DNA from: Crassaminicella thermophila
Lineage (GTDB): Bacteria > Bacillota > Clostridia > Peptostreptococcales > Thermotaleaceae
Direction of reading: 5' to 3'
DNA: 64,000 nt
Assembly (NCBI RefSeq): GCF_008152325.1
Contig: NZ_CP042243.1
Span: 873,026-937,025, forward strand
Part shown: positions 9,071 through 17,867 of the stretch, piece by piece
Layout of the letters: the number at the start of each line of letters is the position of its first letter
Position numbering within the stretch: the stretch's first letter is position 1
Notes under the pieces: generated by a model
Databases searched by the model: none
Told to the model about the DNA's origin: nothing
What the model saw: the letters and a program-made list of their open reading frames with translations, nothing else
Translations under genes and position numbers: made by a program

Positions 9071-10828
9071 ATGAGAAAGACGAAAATAGTTTGTACCATT
9101 GGACCGGCAAGTGAAAATAAAGAAACTTTAATGGAATTAATGAAAAGCGGTATGAATGTAACAAGACTTAATTTTTCTCATGGAAGCCATGAGGAACATA
9201 AAAAGCGTATTGATACAATAAAAGAAGTTAGAGAAGAGCTAGGGTTACCTGTTGCCATTTTATTAGATACTAAGGGACCTGAAATTCGTACAGGAAATTT
9301 TAAAGATGGAGAAGCATTTTTATCAGAGGGAGAATTTTTCACATTAACTACAAGAGACATACTAGGAGATACTACAATAGGTAGCATTACTTACAAAGAT
9401 CTTCCAAATGATGTGAAGCCTGGTGATACTATTTTGATTGATGATGGTCTAATAGGCTTAGAGGTTTTAGAGATTATTGATGGAACAGATATAAAATGTG
9501 TTGTTAGAAATTCAGGAATGGTAAAAAATCATAAGGGTGTAAATGTACCGGGGGTAAAAATTAATCTTCCTGCTATTACTCAAAAGGATATTGATGATAT
9601 TATCTTTGGTATTCAAAATGGTATAGACTTTATTGCAGCTTCTTTTGTGAGAAAACCTGAAGATGTGCTTGAAATAAGAAAAATATTAGAAGAACATAAT
9701 GCTAATGACATACAAATTATATCAAAAATTGAAAATCAAGAAGGCGTAGATAATATTGAAAAAATAATTGAAGTTTCTGATGGGATTATGGTTGCAAGGG
9801 GAGATTTAGGTGTTGAGATTCCAACAGAACAGGTTCCTCTTGTACAAAAAATGATTATAAAATCATGTAATGGTGTAGGAAAACCAGTAATTACTGCAAC
9901 ACAAATGCTAGATTCTATGATTAGAAATCCAAGACCGACAAGAGCAGAAGTTACAGATGTTGCAAATGCTATATTTGATGGAACAGATGCTATTATGTTA
10001 TCAGGAGAGACAGCAGCTGGAAAATATCCGATTGAAGCAGTAAGAACTATGGCAAACATAGCAGAAACTACTGAAAAATCGCTAGATTATGAAGCAATTT
10101 TAAGAGAAAAAGCAGTAGGAAAAGAAAGAAGCATTACAGATGCAGTAAGTCATGCTACTTGTAGCAGTGCAAAAGATTTAGGAGCTTCAGCAATTATTAC
10201 AGCAACTGCATCAGGATATACGGCAAGAATGGTATCTAAATTTAGACCAAAAGCACCAATTATTGTTTCAACTACAAGTGAAAAGGTTATGAGAAAACTT
10301 GCTGTTACTTGGGGTACTTATCCAATAATTACACAAAAGGGTCATTCTACAGATGAAGTATTTGATCTATCAGTTGAAAGAGCATTAGAAACTGGATATA
10401 TAAAATGTGGAGATTTGGTTATTATAACAGCAGGAGTACCTGTAGGTGTTGCGGGTACAACAAATACAATAAAAGTTCATATTGCAGGTAAAGTTTTGGC
10501 AAAAGGTATGGGTATTGGAAGTAATGCTGCTACAGGAAAAGTATGCGTTGTACGTGATGCTATCGATGCAAAGAATAAGTTTAAAGAAGGAGATATTATT
10601 GTAACTGTTGCTACAGATAAAGATATGGTTGAATTTATGGAAAAAGCAGCTGCTATTATAACAGAAGTAGGAGGAATTACTTCTCATGCAGCTATTGTAG
10701 GATTAAATATTAAAAAGCCAGTAATTGTTGGAGCAAATGATGCTACAAAACTACTAAAAGATGGAGATGTTGTAACGGTAGATAGTATAAGAGGTCTTGT
10801 ATACAGTGGGGAAGCAAATGTACTATAA
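9071..10828 (+). CDS. pyk: Pyruvate kinase with C-terminal PEP-utiliser extension
   Basis: The 585 residues comprise a normal pyruvate kinase (about 1-470) plus an extra swivelling phosphohistidine-type domain (about 490-585). The core starts MRKTKIVCTIGPASE and carries NFSHGSHEEH, the catalytic-lysine strand IISKIENQEG, and MVARGDLGVEIP. The extension ends in GGITSHAAIVG, whose TSH is the histidine motif of PEP-utilising enzymes. This extended form is usual in Bacillus and Clostridium. The enzyme converts PEP and ADP to pyruvate and ATP. It is the last gene of the pfkA unit and is followed by a terminator. Confidence 0.97.
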   Translation: MRKTKIVCTIGPASENKETLMELMKSGMNVTRLNFSHGSHEEHKKRIDTIKEVREELGLPVAILLDTKGPEIRTGNFKDGEAFLSEGEFFTLTTRDILGDTTIGSITYKDLPNDVKPGDTILIDDGLIGLEVLEIIDGTDIKCVVRNSGMVKNHKGVNVPGVKINLPAITQKDIDDIIFGIQNGIDFIAASFVRKPEDVLEIRKILEEHNANDIQIISKIENQEGVDNIEKIIEVSDGIMVARGDLGVEIPTEQVPLVQKMIIKSCNGVGKPVITATQMLDSMIRNPRPTRAEVTDVANAIFDGTDAIMLSGETAAGKYPIEAVRTMANIAETTEKSLDYEAILREKAVGKERSITDAVSHATCSSAKDLGASAIITATASGYTARMVSKFRPKAPIIVSTTSEKVMRKLAVTWGTYPIITQKGHSTDEVFDLSVERALETGYIKCGDLVIITAGVPVGVAGTTNTIKVHIAGKVLAKGMGIGSNAATGKVCVVRDAIDAKNKFKEGDIIVTVATDKDMVEFMEKAAAIITEVGGITSHAAIVGLNIKKPVIVGANDATKLLKDGDVVTVDSIRGLVYSGEANVL

Positions 10829-10835
10829 TTTAAAA

Positions 10836-10870
10836 AAACAGCCGGACTTTTAAGTTCGGCTGTTTATGTT
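10836..10870 (+). terminator. Rho-independent terminator after pyk
   Basis: AAACAGCCGGAC and GTTCGGCTGTTT form a stem of about 12 bp (one mismatch) around a six-base loop, followed by a weak T-rich stretch. It closes the pfkA-pyk operon. Confidence 0.85.
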
Positions 10871-10959
10871 TATATGAAAATTGTTTCCACAAAAATAAAT
10901 GTTGTGGCATAATAGAAATGATGAGATATTTATTGAGGCATAATAAGGAGGAGATAAAG

Positions 10960-11385
10960 ATGTATATAAATGATGGATATGTACGTGTAAGATATGAAGA
11001 GACGGACCAAATGGGAGTAGCTTACCATGGAAATTATTATACGTGGTTTGAAGTAGGAAGATCTTCTTTTTTTAGATCTTTAGGATATACTTATGCACAA
11101 TTAGAGAAAGAAGGAATTATCTTACCTGTTATAGAAAGTCATTGTTTTTATAAATCAGCAGCAAAATATGATGATGAATTATTGATTCGAACAAGAATAA
11201 AAAAATTAAAGGGAGTAAGGCTTGAATTTGAATATGAAATTATTAGAAAAGAAGATGAAGCATTACTGGCAAAAGGGACAACAATCCACGCTTTTGTCAA
11301 CAAAAATTTAAAGCCTGTAAACTGCAAAAAACAAAACCCAAAAGTATGGAGTTTATTAAGGAATTGTTTGGATGAGGTGAAATAG
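10960..11385 (+). CDS. YbgC/FadM-type acyl-CoA thioesterase (hot-dog fold)
   Basis: The protein has 141 residues. I choose ATG 10960 because AAGGAGGAG precedes it; a longer frame from 10918 has no ribosome site. The signature RVRYEETDQMGVAYHGNYYTWFEVGR is split here as RVRYEETDQMGV and YHGNYYTWFE; the Asp in TDQMG is the usual catalytic residue and WFE is typical. These enzymes hydrolyse acyl-CoA thioesters in the cytosol; the chain length is not predictable. The stop is directly followed by the fxsA start. Confidence 0.85.
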   Translation: MYINDGYVRVRYEETDQMGVAYHGNYYTWFEVGRSSFFRSLGYTYAQLEKEGIILPVIESHCFYKSAAKYDDELLIRTRIKKLKGVRLEFEYEIIRKEDEALLAKGTTIHAFVNKNLKPVNCKKQNPKVWSLLRNCLDEVK

Positions 11386-11781
11386 ATGCTTGTAAAATTA
11401 ATACTTTTATTTACAATAGTTCCATTAGTTGAATTAGCTTTATTGTTTAAGCTAAATGCTTATATAGGACTTTTTAGCACATTAGGAATAGTTATTTTTA
11501 CAGGAGTTTTAGGAGCCTACTTAGCAAAATCACAAGGAAGAGAGATTTTGTTTCGCATACGATATGAAATGAGAGAAGGAAGACTACCTGGGGAAGAGCT
11601 AATCAATGGATTATGCGTTCTAGTTGGAGGAGCTATGCTGCTTACTCCTGGAATTTTAACAGATACCCTTGGATTTATTTTAGTAATTCCTATTACAAGA
11701 GAGGTTGTGAAAGTATATATAAAAAAGAAATTACGAAAAATGCTAGATGAGGGAAGTATAAATTTTTATTTTAGATGGTAA
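11386..11781 (+). CDS. fxsA: FxsA family membrane protein
   Basis: The protein has 131 residues and its ATG directly abuts the thioesterase stop, so translation is probably coupled. Membrane segments are near 2-20 (LVKLILLFTIVPLVELALL), 28-48 (LFSTLGIVIFTGVLGAYLA) and 70-98 (LINGLCVLVGGAMLLTPG). GGAMLLTPGILTDTLGFIL is the FxsA family signature. Escherichia coli FxsA was found as a suppressor of F-plasmid exclusion of phage T7; its cellular role is unclear. The C-terminal tail is basic and probably cytosolic. Confidence 0.88.
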   Translation: MLVKLILLFTIVPLVELALLFKLNAYIGLFSTLGIVIFTGVLGAYLAKSQGREILFRIRYEMREGRLPGEELINGLCVLVGGAMLLTPGILTDTLGFILVIPITREVVKVYIKKKLRKMLDEGSINFYFRW

Positions 11782-11813
11782 AAAACAACAATGATAGTTA
11801 ATTTCAAATGTAT

Positions 11814-11842
11814 TTGAAAAACGTGAAAACGTTTGCTATAAT
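11814..11842 (+). promoter_or_regulatory. Promoter of the LacI-family gene with operator in its spacer
   Basis: TTGAAA (11814-11819) and TATAAT (11837-11842) are 17 bases apart. The spacer contains GAAAACGTTTGC (11825-11836), a one-mismatch copy of the palindrome found four more times in the inositol locus. The repressor is therefore likely to regulate itself. Confidence 0.75.
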
Positions 11843-11870
11843 AATAGAAAAAGAAAATTGGGGAATGATT

Positions 11871-12863
11871 ATGGTAACTATTAAAGATATTGCAAAAAAA
11901 CTAGGTATATCATATACTACAGTTTCTCGTGCTTTAAATGGAAAACCTGGTGTAAGCCAGGAAACGGTAGAGAAGGTTTTAAAAGAAGCACGAAAAATGG
12001 GATATCAGCCAAATGCAATTGCAAGAGGATTGGTAAAAAAGTATACCAATACTATTGGATTGGTAATTGCAGATATTACAAATCCATATTATCCGTCAAT
12101 TGCTAGAGGAGTTGAAGATGCTGCAAGAAAAATTGGATACAATGTATTTTTATGCAATACTAATTATAATAAGGAGAATGAACAAAGTTATTTAAAGACT
12201 CTTCAAGAACAAAGAGTTGATGGGATTATTATTAACCCTGCTAAAGACGATTCTCCTAACGTTTATGATTTACAAACACCAATGGTTTTAATTAACAGCC
12301 CTTCGTATGGGGGAAATAACAGCACCATAGAAGTAGATAATAAAAGAGGTGGCTTCTTAGCAACAGAGCATTTAATTAAATCAGGATATAAAAGAATAGC
12401 ATTTATTGGTGGAGATATAGCTTCTTATTCAAATGGAAGAAGATTTGAAGGATATAAGGAGGCATTAAAAGAATATAATTATCCGGTTGACGAATCAATT
12501 ATTGCCTATGGGAGTTTCAAAACAAAAAGTGGATATGCTATAATTGAGAGGTTATTAAAGTTAGAAAATCCACCTGATGCTGTTTTTGCAGGAAATGATG
12601 TGATTGCACTTGGAATATTGCATTATGCACAGGATAAGGGTATAAAGGTTCCTGAAGATTTTGGTGTTGTTGGTTTTGATAATGTAGGTTTTTCTGAACT
12701 TCCACAAATTCAGTTAACAACTATTGATCAACCGAAATATTATATAGGGAAACTAGCATTTGAAATATTAATGGAAGAAATAAGAAATAAAGAAGAAAGA
12801 TTTGTAAAAAAGATTGTTTTGGAACCAGAATTAGTAATTAGAAAAACTACTAGAGGAAAATAA
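11871..12863 (+). CDS. LacI-family transcriptional regulator of the inositol locus
   Basis: The protein has 330 residues starting at MVTIKDIAKKLGISYTTVSR, the LacI helix-turn-helix, followed by the hinge (NAIARGLVKK). ATG 11871 is preferred over upstream in-frame ATGs because this is where the family begins. The rest is a periplasmic-binding-like effector domain, with IGLVIADITNPYYP, GNDVIALGIL and VGFDNVGFSELP. It lies directly before the inositol genes, and operator palindromes occur at its own promoter and downstream. This supports a role as their local repressor, with inositol or a breakdown product as inducer; the effector is inferred. Classic Bacillus IolR is DeoR-type, so this is a different regulator. 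Confidence 0.9.
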   Translation: MVTIKDIAKKLGISYTTVSRALNGKPGVSQETVEKVLKEARKMGYQPNAIARGLVKKYTNTIGLVIADITNPYYPSIARGVEDAARKIGYNVFLCNTNYNKENEQSYLKTLQEQRVDGIIINPAKDDSPNVYDLQTPMVLINSPSYGGNNSTIEVDNKRGGFLATEHLIKSGYKRIAFIGGDIASYSNGRRFEGYKEALKEYNYPVDESIIAYGSFKTKSGYAIIERLLKLENPPDAVFAGNDVIALGILHYAQDKGIKVPEDFGVVGFDNVGFSELPQIQLTTIDQPKYYIGKLAFEILMEEIRNKEERFVKKIVLEPELVIRKTTRGK

Positions 12864-12871
12864 AATTTATT

Positions 12872-12901
12872 AAACTTCAGTATAACTGGAGTTTTTGTTT
12901 T
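12872..12901 (+). terminator. Terminator after the LacI-family gene
   Basis: AAACTTCAGT (12872-12881) pairs with ACTGGAGTTT (12885-12894) around a three-base loop, with one G-U pair, followed by a T-rich run. It separates the regulator from the structural operon. Confidence 0.75.
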
Positions 12902-12920
12902 GCGTAATTTTTTAGGAGTT

Positions 12921-12934
12921 AGCAAACGTTTGCT
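12921..12934 (+). promoter_or_regulatory. Perfect operator palindrome upstream of the inositol operon
   Basis: AGCAAACGTTTGCT is a perfect 14-base palindrome, 143 bases upstream of a second copy at 13064. The spacing would allow looping by a tetrameric LacI-type protein. Confidence 0.7.
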
Positions 12935-13019
12935 AGGAAATGTTTATCTATTTATTGATTTTAATACACTTTGAAATAAGCAAATAACAGGAATAAATAA
13001 AAATCAATAAAAATAGGTA

Positions 13020-13075
13020 TTGACATAGAATATGGAGTATAGTAATATTATCTTAAAATTAATGCAAACGTTTGC
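13020..13075 (+). promoter_or_regulatory. Main promoter and operator of the inositol/ABC operon
   Basis: TTGACA (13020-13025) and TAATAT (13043-13048) are separated by 17 bases. GCAAACGTTTGC (13064-13075) follows just after the expected start point, a position that would block transcription. The site also nearly fits the CcpA cre consensus (one mismatch), so glucose repression through CcpA is an alternative or additional reading. Confidence 0.75.
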
Positions 13076-13108
13076 GAGTCCAAAGAAAATTTTTTATAAA
13101 GGAGCAGA

Positions 13109-14128
13109 ATGAATATGAAGAAGATCAAAATAGGAGCTGTAGGATTAGGAAGATTAGGGAGAAAACATGCAGAAAATATTGCTTTTAGAATACCAAATGC
13201 AGAATTATTAGCTGTATGTAGTGTTATTGAAGAAGAAGTAGCAGAAGTGCAAAAAAGCTGGGGAGTTAAATATGGATATACAGATTATAATGAAATGCTA
13301 AAAAATGAAGAGTTAGATGCAATATTTATTGCATCACCATCAGCTCTACATTGCCAGCAAATATCAGATGCATTAGATGCAGGATTCCATGTATTTAGTG
13401 AAAAACCACTAGGAACAACATTAGAAGAATGTAAACTAGCAGAAGCAGCAGTAGAAAAACATCCAGATAAAGTATTCATGTTAGGATTCATGAGAAGATA
13501 TGACCCATCTTATGCATATGCAAAGAAAAAAATAGAAGCAGGAGAGATAGGAAAGCCTATTCTTTTTAGAGGATACAGTCAAGATCCTGAGCATGCAATA
13601 GAAGGAGCAATAAAATATGCAGGTCACAGTGGCGGACAATTTATTGATATGGCAGTACATGATATAGACTTAGCAAGATGGTTTTTAGGATCAGAAGCAA
13701 AATCAATTTATGCAATCGGAGGATGCTATGCACATCCTGAATTTGGACAATATGATGACGGGGATAACGTTTCCGCGTTAATGCAATTTGAAAATGGAGC
13801 AATGGCATTTTTATTTGCAGGAAGAACAGCACCACATGGATACAATGTAGAAACAGAAATTATCGGAACAAAAGGTATTTTAAGAATAGCTTCTGTACCA
13901 CAAAAGAACTTAGTAGAAATTTTAGATGAACATGGAGTAAGAAAAGAATGTTCACAAGATTTCTTAGAAAGATTTGAACAAGCTTATGTAGATGAAGTAC
14001 AAGAGTTTGTAAATTGCATAATAGAAAACAGAAAACCAGATGTAACTGTATATGATGGTACAAAATCAACAATTATTGCTTATGCAGCAACAGAATCTTT
14101 TAGAGAAAATAAGCTTGTTAGATTATAA
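13109..14128 (+). CDS. Gfo/Idh/MocA-family inositol-type dehydrogenase
   Basis: The 339-residue NAD(P)-dependent oxidoreductase begins KIKIGAVGLGRLGRKHAE, the Rossmann glycine motif. It has SEKPLG, with the conserved Lys, and FIDMAVHDIDLARW, with the Asp/His catalytic pair. It differs clearly from the IolG-like gene at 25054. Within an inositol locus it may act on another stereoisomer (scyllo- or D-chiro-inositol) or on a keto-inositol, as IolX/IolW do in Bacillus; this is inference. It is the first gene after the main promoter. AAAGGAG lies four bases before ATG 13109 and ten before ATG 13115, so either start is possible. Confidence 0.85.
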   Translation: MNMKKIKIGAVGLGRLGRKHAENIAFRIPNAELLAVCSVIEEEVAEVQKSWGVKYGYTDYNEMLKNEELDAIFIASPSALHCQQISDALDAGFHVFSEKPLGTTLEECKLAEAAVEKHPDKVFMLGFMRRYDPSYAYAKKKIEAGEIGKPILFRGYSQDPEHAIEGAIKYAGHSGGQFIDMAVHDIDLARWFLGSEAKSIYAIGGCYAHPEFGQYDDGDNVSALMQFENGAMAFLFAGRTAPHGYNVETEIIGTKGILRIASVPQKNLVEILDEHGVRKECSQDFLERFEQAYVDEVQEFVNCIIENRKPDVTVYDGTKSTIIAYAATESFRENKLVRL

Positions 14129-14170
14129 AAAAGCTTTCATATTATAAAATAAGTAACCTTAAAAAGTAAA

Positions 14171-14209
14171 TATAAGCTCAAATGCTAAAATTAATGCATT
14201 TGAGTTATA
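14171..14209 (+). other. Intergenic hairpin before the binding-protein gene
   Basis: CTCAAATGC (14177-14185) pairs with GCATTTGAG (14196-14204). The stem is extended by TATAA/TTATA with one bulged G. No T-run follows, so it looks like an mRNA-stabilising or processing element rather than a terminator. It lies 31 bases before the binding-protein start. Confidence 0.6.
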
Positions 14210-14239
14210 TATAAAATGTTATAAGGGAGGAATTTATTT

Positions 14240-15199
14240 ATGAAGAAGTTTTTTGCATTATTATTAGTTGTTGTTTTAAGCTTTTCATTACTAGCAGGAT
14301 GTGCTGGTAAGAAAGAAGAACAAGCAGAAGAAGGAAAAGGTAAGAAAATAAAGGTTGGTGTATCTATTGCAAGCTTTGATGATACTTTCTTAATGTATAT
14401 GAAGGATGGTATGGAAGAATATGCTAAAAAATTAGGTGGAGAAGTAGAAGCTACTTATGTTGATGCAAAAGATGATGCAATCAAGCAATTAGCACAAGTA
14501 GAAAACTTTGTTGCACAAGGAGTAGATGCAATAATTGTTGTACCAGTAAATACAGAAGCAACTGGACCAATGACACAAGCTTGTCAAGAAGCAAATATTC
14601 CATTAGTATATGTAAACAGATTACCAGATAATTTACCAGAAGATGTTGTATTTGTTGGTTCTAACTCAATAGATGCAGGAATCTTCCAAATGGAATACTT
14701 AGCAGAAAAAATGGGAGGAAAAGGAAACGTTGTTATATTAATGGGTAAATTAGACAATGAAGCAGCAATCAAGAGAACTGAAGGTGTTAAGAAGGTTATA
14801 GAAGAAAAATATCCAAACATTAAGGTTACAAAAGAGCAAACAGGTGAATGGTCAAGAGCAAAAGGTATGGCAGTTATGGAAAACTGGTTAGCAAGTGGAG
14901 ACAAGATTGATGCAGTAGCATCAAACAATGATGATATGGCATTAGGTGCAATTAATGCTATAGAAGCACAAGGAAAACTTGGTGAAATATTAGTAGCTGG
15001 AGTAGATGCTACACCAGATGCTTTAGCAGAAATTGATAAAGGAAGATTAGATGCAACTGTATTCCAGGATGCAGAAGGACAAGGTAGCGGAGCTATGGAA
15101 GCTGCTGTTAAGAAGGTAAAAGGTGAAAAGGTACAAAATAGAGTTTGGATTCCATTCCAATTAGTAACTCCAGAAAACTATAAAGAATTTATGAAATAA
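14240..15199 (+). CDS. Sugar ABC transporter substrate-binding lipoprotein, probably inositol
   Basis: The protein has 319 residues. It has a lipoprotein signal (MKKFFALLLVVVLSFSLLAGC; the lipobox is LAGC, lipid on Cys about 21) and a type 1 periplasmic-binding fold of the ribose/galactose group: VGVSIASFDDTF, GVDAIIVVPVNTEA, SNNDDMALGAINAIEAQG and GVDATPDALAEI. It captures sugar outside the membrane for the ATPase and permease that follow. The genes on both sides degrade inositol, so myo-inositol is the likely ligand; the sequence alone does not prove it. A strong hairpin follows the gene. Confidence 0.92.
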   Translation: MKKFFALLLVVVLSFSLLAGCAGKKEEQAEEGKGKKIKVGVSIASFDDTFLMYMKDGMEEYAKKLGGEVEATYVDAKDDAIKQLAQVENFVAQGVDAIIVVPVNTEATGPMTQACQEANIPLVYVNRLPDNLPEDVVFVGSNSIDAGIFQMEYLAEKMGGKGNVVILMGKLDNEAAIKRTEGVKKVIEEKYPNIKVTKEQTGEWSRAKGMAVMENWLASGDKIDAVASNNDDMALGAINAIEAQGKLGEILVAGVDATPDALAEIDKGRLDATVFQDAEGQGSGAMEAAVKKVKGEKVQNRVWIPFQLVTPENYKEFMK

Positions 15200-15211
15200 A
15201 AGGTTTTAACT

Positions 15212-15250
15212 TATATAAAGGATATCAATTTTGTTGATATCCTTTATATA
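15212..15250 (+). other. Perfect 17-bp hairpin between binding protein and ATPase genes
   Basis: Bases 15212-15228 pair with 15234-15250 without mismatch around a five-base loop (core AAGGATATCAA/TTGATATCCTT). Only AGAAAA follows, so termination is unlikely. Hairpins placed after binding-protein genes are known in other ABC operons to protect the upstream message, giving more binding protein than membrane parts. Confidence 0.75.
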
Positions 15251-15280
15251 AGAAAATTTTAAGAAAAAGAGGTGAAAAAG

Positions 15281-16777
15281 ATGACTAATGATTATATCTT
15301 AGAAATGGAAAATATCACAAAAGAATTTCCAGGGGTTTTAGCGCTAGATGATGTACAATTAAAGGTTAGAAGAGGAACTGTACATGCATTAATGGGAGAA
15401 AATGGTGCAGGAAAATCTACACTTATGAAAACAGTCATCGGGATCCATCAACCTACTAAAGGTACTATTAAATGGAAGGGTAAAGAGGTTGTTATTGAAA
15501 ATACAAATCATGCATTGAGTTTAGGAATTTCAATGATTCACCAGGAATTGAGCCCTATACCTTATATGACAGTTGCTGAAAATATATATTTAGGGCGTGA
15601 GCCAGTAAATAAGTTTGGACTTGTAGATCACAAAAAAATGGAGAAAGATACAGAAGAATTGCTAAAACGTTTAGACATTGAGATTGATCCTAAAGCAAAA
15701 ATGGCAGAATTAAGTATTGCCAATACACAAATGGTTGAGATTGCAAAGTCTATATCTTATAATTCAGATTTAATCATTATGGATGAGCCTACATCAGCAA
15801 TTACTGAAAAAGAAGTAGATAATCTATTTAAAATCATTAATAAACTAAGAAGTGAAGGAGTAGCAATTATATACATTTCTCATAAAATGGATGAGATTTT
15901 TAAAATATCAGATGAAATTACAGTTTTTAGAGATGGAAAGTATATTGCTACTGAGTTAGCAGAAAATTTAAATCATGATAAATTAGTTCAGCTAATGGTT
16001 GGTAGAGAATTAAAACAAGTTTTCCATAAGGAAGAAGCTGAAATTGGTGATGTAATTCTTGAGGTTAAGAATCTAACAAGAAAAGGATATTTTGAAGATG
16101 TAAGCTTCAATGTAAGAAGAGGAGAAATCCTAGGAGTAGCAGGATTAATGGGTTCAGGAAGAACAGAAGTAATGGAATGTATATTTGGGGTAACTCCTAA
16201 AGATTCAGGAGAAATCTTTATTAATAATGAAAAGGTTGATATTAAAACACCAGAAGATGCGATTAAGCATAAAATGGCACTCCTTACAGAAGATCGAAAA
16301 CTAACAGGGCTATATTTAATGCTTTCTGTTGAAGATAATATGATTATTGCAAATATTGATGAATATAAAAAAGGAATATTTTTAGATAAGAAAAAAATTA
16401 ATGAGGCTTGTGAAGAAGGAATCGAAAAGCTTTCTGTTAAAACACCAAGCAAAGAACAAATTATTGGAAACTTAAGTGGTGGAAATCAACAAAAGGTATT
16501 GATTGCAAGATGGCTTTTAACACAGCCAGACATTTTAATATTAGATGAGCCTACAAGGGGAATTGACGTAGGAGCGAAGGCTGAGATTCATAAATTAATG
16601 TCAAAACTTGCTCAACAAGGAAAAGCAGTTATTATGATCTCATCAGAGCTTCCAGAAGTACTTGGAATGAGTGATCGAATTATGGTAATGCATGAAGGAA
16701 GAAAAACAGGGGAGTTAATGAGAGGAGATGCAACACAAGAAACAATCATGCATTTAGCAACAGGAAAAAAACAATAA
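15281..16777 (+). CDS. Sugar ABC transporter ATP-binding protein, two ATPase domains
   Basis: The protein has 498 residues, starting at ATG 15281, seven bases after AAGAGGTG; the GTG at 15272 lies inside that site. It is built from two fused ABC domains as in RbsA/MglA. Domain one has GENGAGKST (Walker A), [13 protein letters not shown] and [11 protein letters not shown] (Walker B). Domain two has a divergent Walker A ([10 protein letters not shown]), the signature LSGGNQQK and [14 protein letters not shown]. It powers uptake through the permease downstream and is part of the presumed inositol importer. Confidence 0.94.
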   Translation: MTNDYILEMENITKEFPGVLALDDVQLKVRRGTVHALMGENGAGKSTLMKTVIGIHQPTKGTIKWKGKEVVIENTNHALSLGISMIHQELSPIPYMTVAENIYLGREPVNKFGLVDHKKMEKDTEELLKRLDIEIDPKAKMAELSIANTQMVEIAKSISYNSDLIIMDEPTSAITEKEVDNLFKIINKLRSEGVAIIYISHKMDEIFKISDEITVFRDGKYIATELAENLNHDKLVQLMVGRELKQVFHKEEAEIGDVILEVKNLTRKGYFEDVSFNVRRGEILGVAGLMGSGRTEVMECIFGVTPKDSGEIFINNEKVDIKTPEDAIKHKMALLTEDRKLTGLYLMLSVEDNMIIANIDEYKKGIFLDKKKINEACEEGIEKLSVKTPSKEQIIGNLSGGNQQKVLIARWLLTQPDILILDEPTRGIDVGAKAEIHKLMSKLAQQGKAVIMISSELPEVLGMSDRIMVMHEGRKTGELMRGDATQETIMHLATGKKQ

Positions 16778-16821
16778 TTAAAACAGAAGAATTTTAAGTA
16801 GAAATGGAAAGGAGCAGGAAA

Positions 16822-17796
16822 ATGAAGGCAAAAACAGAACAGCTTTTTAGGAAATATGGAATATTCTTTATATTTATTGGGATGGTAGTATTAATGTCTA
16901 TACTTTCTCCAGCGTTTTTAAAGGTTGGAAACTTATTAAACGTAGTAAGACAGATCTCGGTTATAGGACTTATTGCATGTGGTGTAACTATGGTTATCAT
17001 TACAACAGGAATTGACTTATCTTCAGGATCAGTATTAGCATTATCAGCTGTTGTTGCAGCAAGCTTTGCACAAAGAGCTGATTGGGCATCAAAGATGTAT
17101 CCAAATATTGATGTTCCATTAATTGTTCCAATCTTAGCAGGAATATTAGTAGGGGTTTTATGTGGTGCTATTGTGGGAATTATCATTGCAAAAACAAAAA
17201 TTCCTCCATTTATTGCAACACTAGGAATGATGATTGTAGCAAGAGGAGCAGCACTTATCTATAGTGATGGTAGACCAATAAGTAGTTTAAAAAGTTCATA
17301 TAACTTTATAGGACAAGGAAAAGTATTAGGAATTCCTTTCCCAATTATAGTTTTAGTAGTTATGGCAGCTATTACACATGTATTATTAACAAATACTAAA
17401 TTTGGTAAGTATGTATATGCTATAGGTGGAAATGAAAATGCAGCTGTTGTTTCAGGAATCAATGTAGATAAATATAAAGTTTTAATATACACTTATGCAG
17501 GAATGCTTTCAGGTATGGCAGGTATTGTTTTATCTTCAAGAATCAGTTCAGGTCAGCCAGGACTTGGAGTAGCTTATGAGTTAGATGCTATTGCTTCTGC
17601 TGTAATCGGTGGAACAAGTTTAAATGGTGGAATCGGTAAAATAACAGGAACTATAATCGGAGCTTTAATTATTGGAGTTTTAAACAATGGATTAGACTTA
17701 TTAAATGTATCTGCATATTGGCAACAAATTGTAAAAGGAGTTATTATTGTTGCGGCTGTAATTTTAGATGAAAGAAAAAATCGTGGTAAAAAATAA
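16822..17796 (+). CDS. Sugar ABC transporter permease (RbsC/MglC type)
   Basis: The 324-residue membrane protein starts at ATG 16822; AAGGAG at 16809-16814 rules out the in-frame ATG at 16804, which precedes it. It has about 8-10 hydrophobic segments. [18 protein letters not shown] and the EAA-like loop [21 protein letters not shown] are typical of ribose/galactose/inositol permeases, as is [18 protein letters not shown] near the end. It forms the channel with the ATPase and the lipoprotein. The operon appears to pause here, because a new operator-bearing promoter follows immediately. Confidence 0.94.
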   Translation: MKAKTEQLFRKYGIFFIFIGMVVLMSILSPAFLKVGNLLNVVRQISVIGLIACGVTMVIITTGIDLSSGSVLALSAVVAASFAQRADWASKMYPNIDVPLIVPILAGILVGVLCGAIVGIIIAKTKIPPFIATLGMMIVARGAALIYSDGRPISSLKSSYNFIGQGKVLGIPFPIIVLVVMAAITHVLLTNTKFGKYVYAIGGNENAAVVSGINVDKYKVLIYTYAGMLSGMAGIVLSSRISSGQPGLGVAYELDAIASAVIGGTSLNGGIGKITGTIIGALIIGVLNNGLDLLNVSAYWQQIVKGVIIVAAVILDERKNRGKK

Positions 17797-17797
17797 A

Positions 17798-17834
17798 GAA
17801 AACGTTTGCGTTAATTAAATAATAGATGTATAAT
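17798..17834 (+). promoter_or_regulatory. Second inositol promoter with overlapping operator, before iolC
   Basis: GAAAACGTTTGC (17798-17809), identical to the copy in the regulator's own promoter, overlaps a candidate -35 (TTGCGT, 17806-17811). TATAAT (17829-17834) follows after 17 bases. It would give iolC its own regulated start. Confidence 0.65.
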
Positions 17835-17867
17835 AATGTTGAAAGAAATTAAAAAAGGAGGTAAAAG

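Noticed and set aside
15988-16452. 154-residue open frame opposite the ABC ATPase
   Set aside because: Antisense to strong ABC motifs; composition typical of reversed coding sequence.
16794-17186. 130-residue open frame opposite the permease
   Set aside because: Mirror of a membrane protein; no start site.
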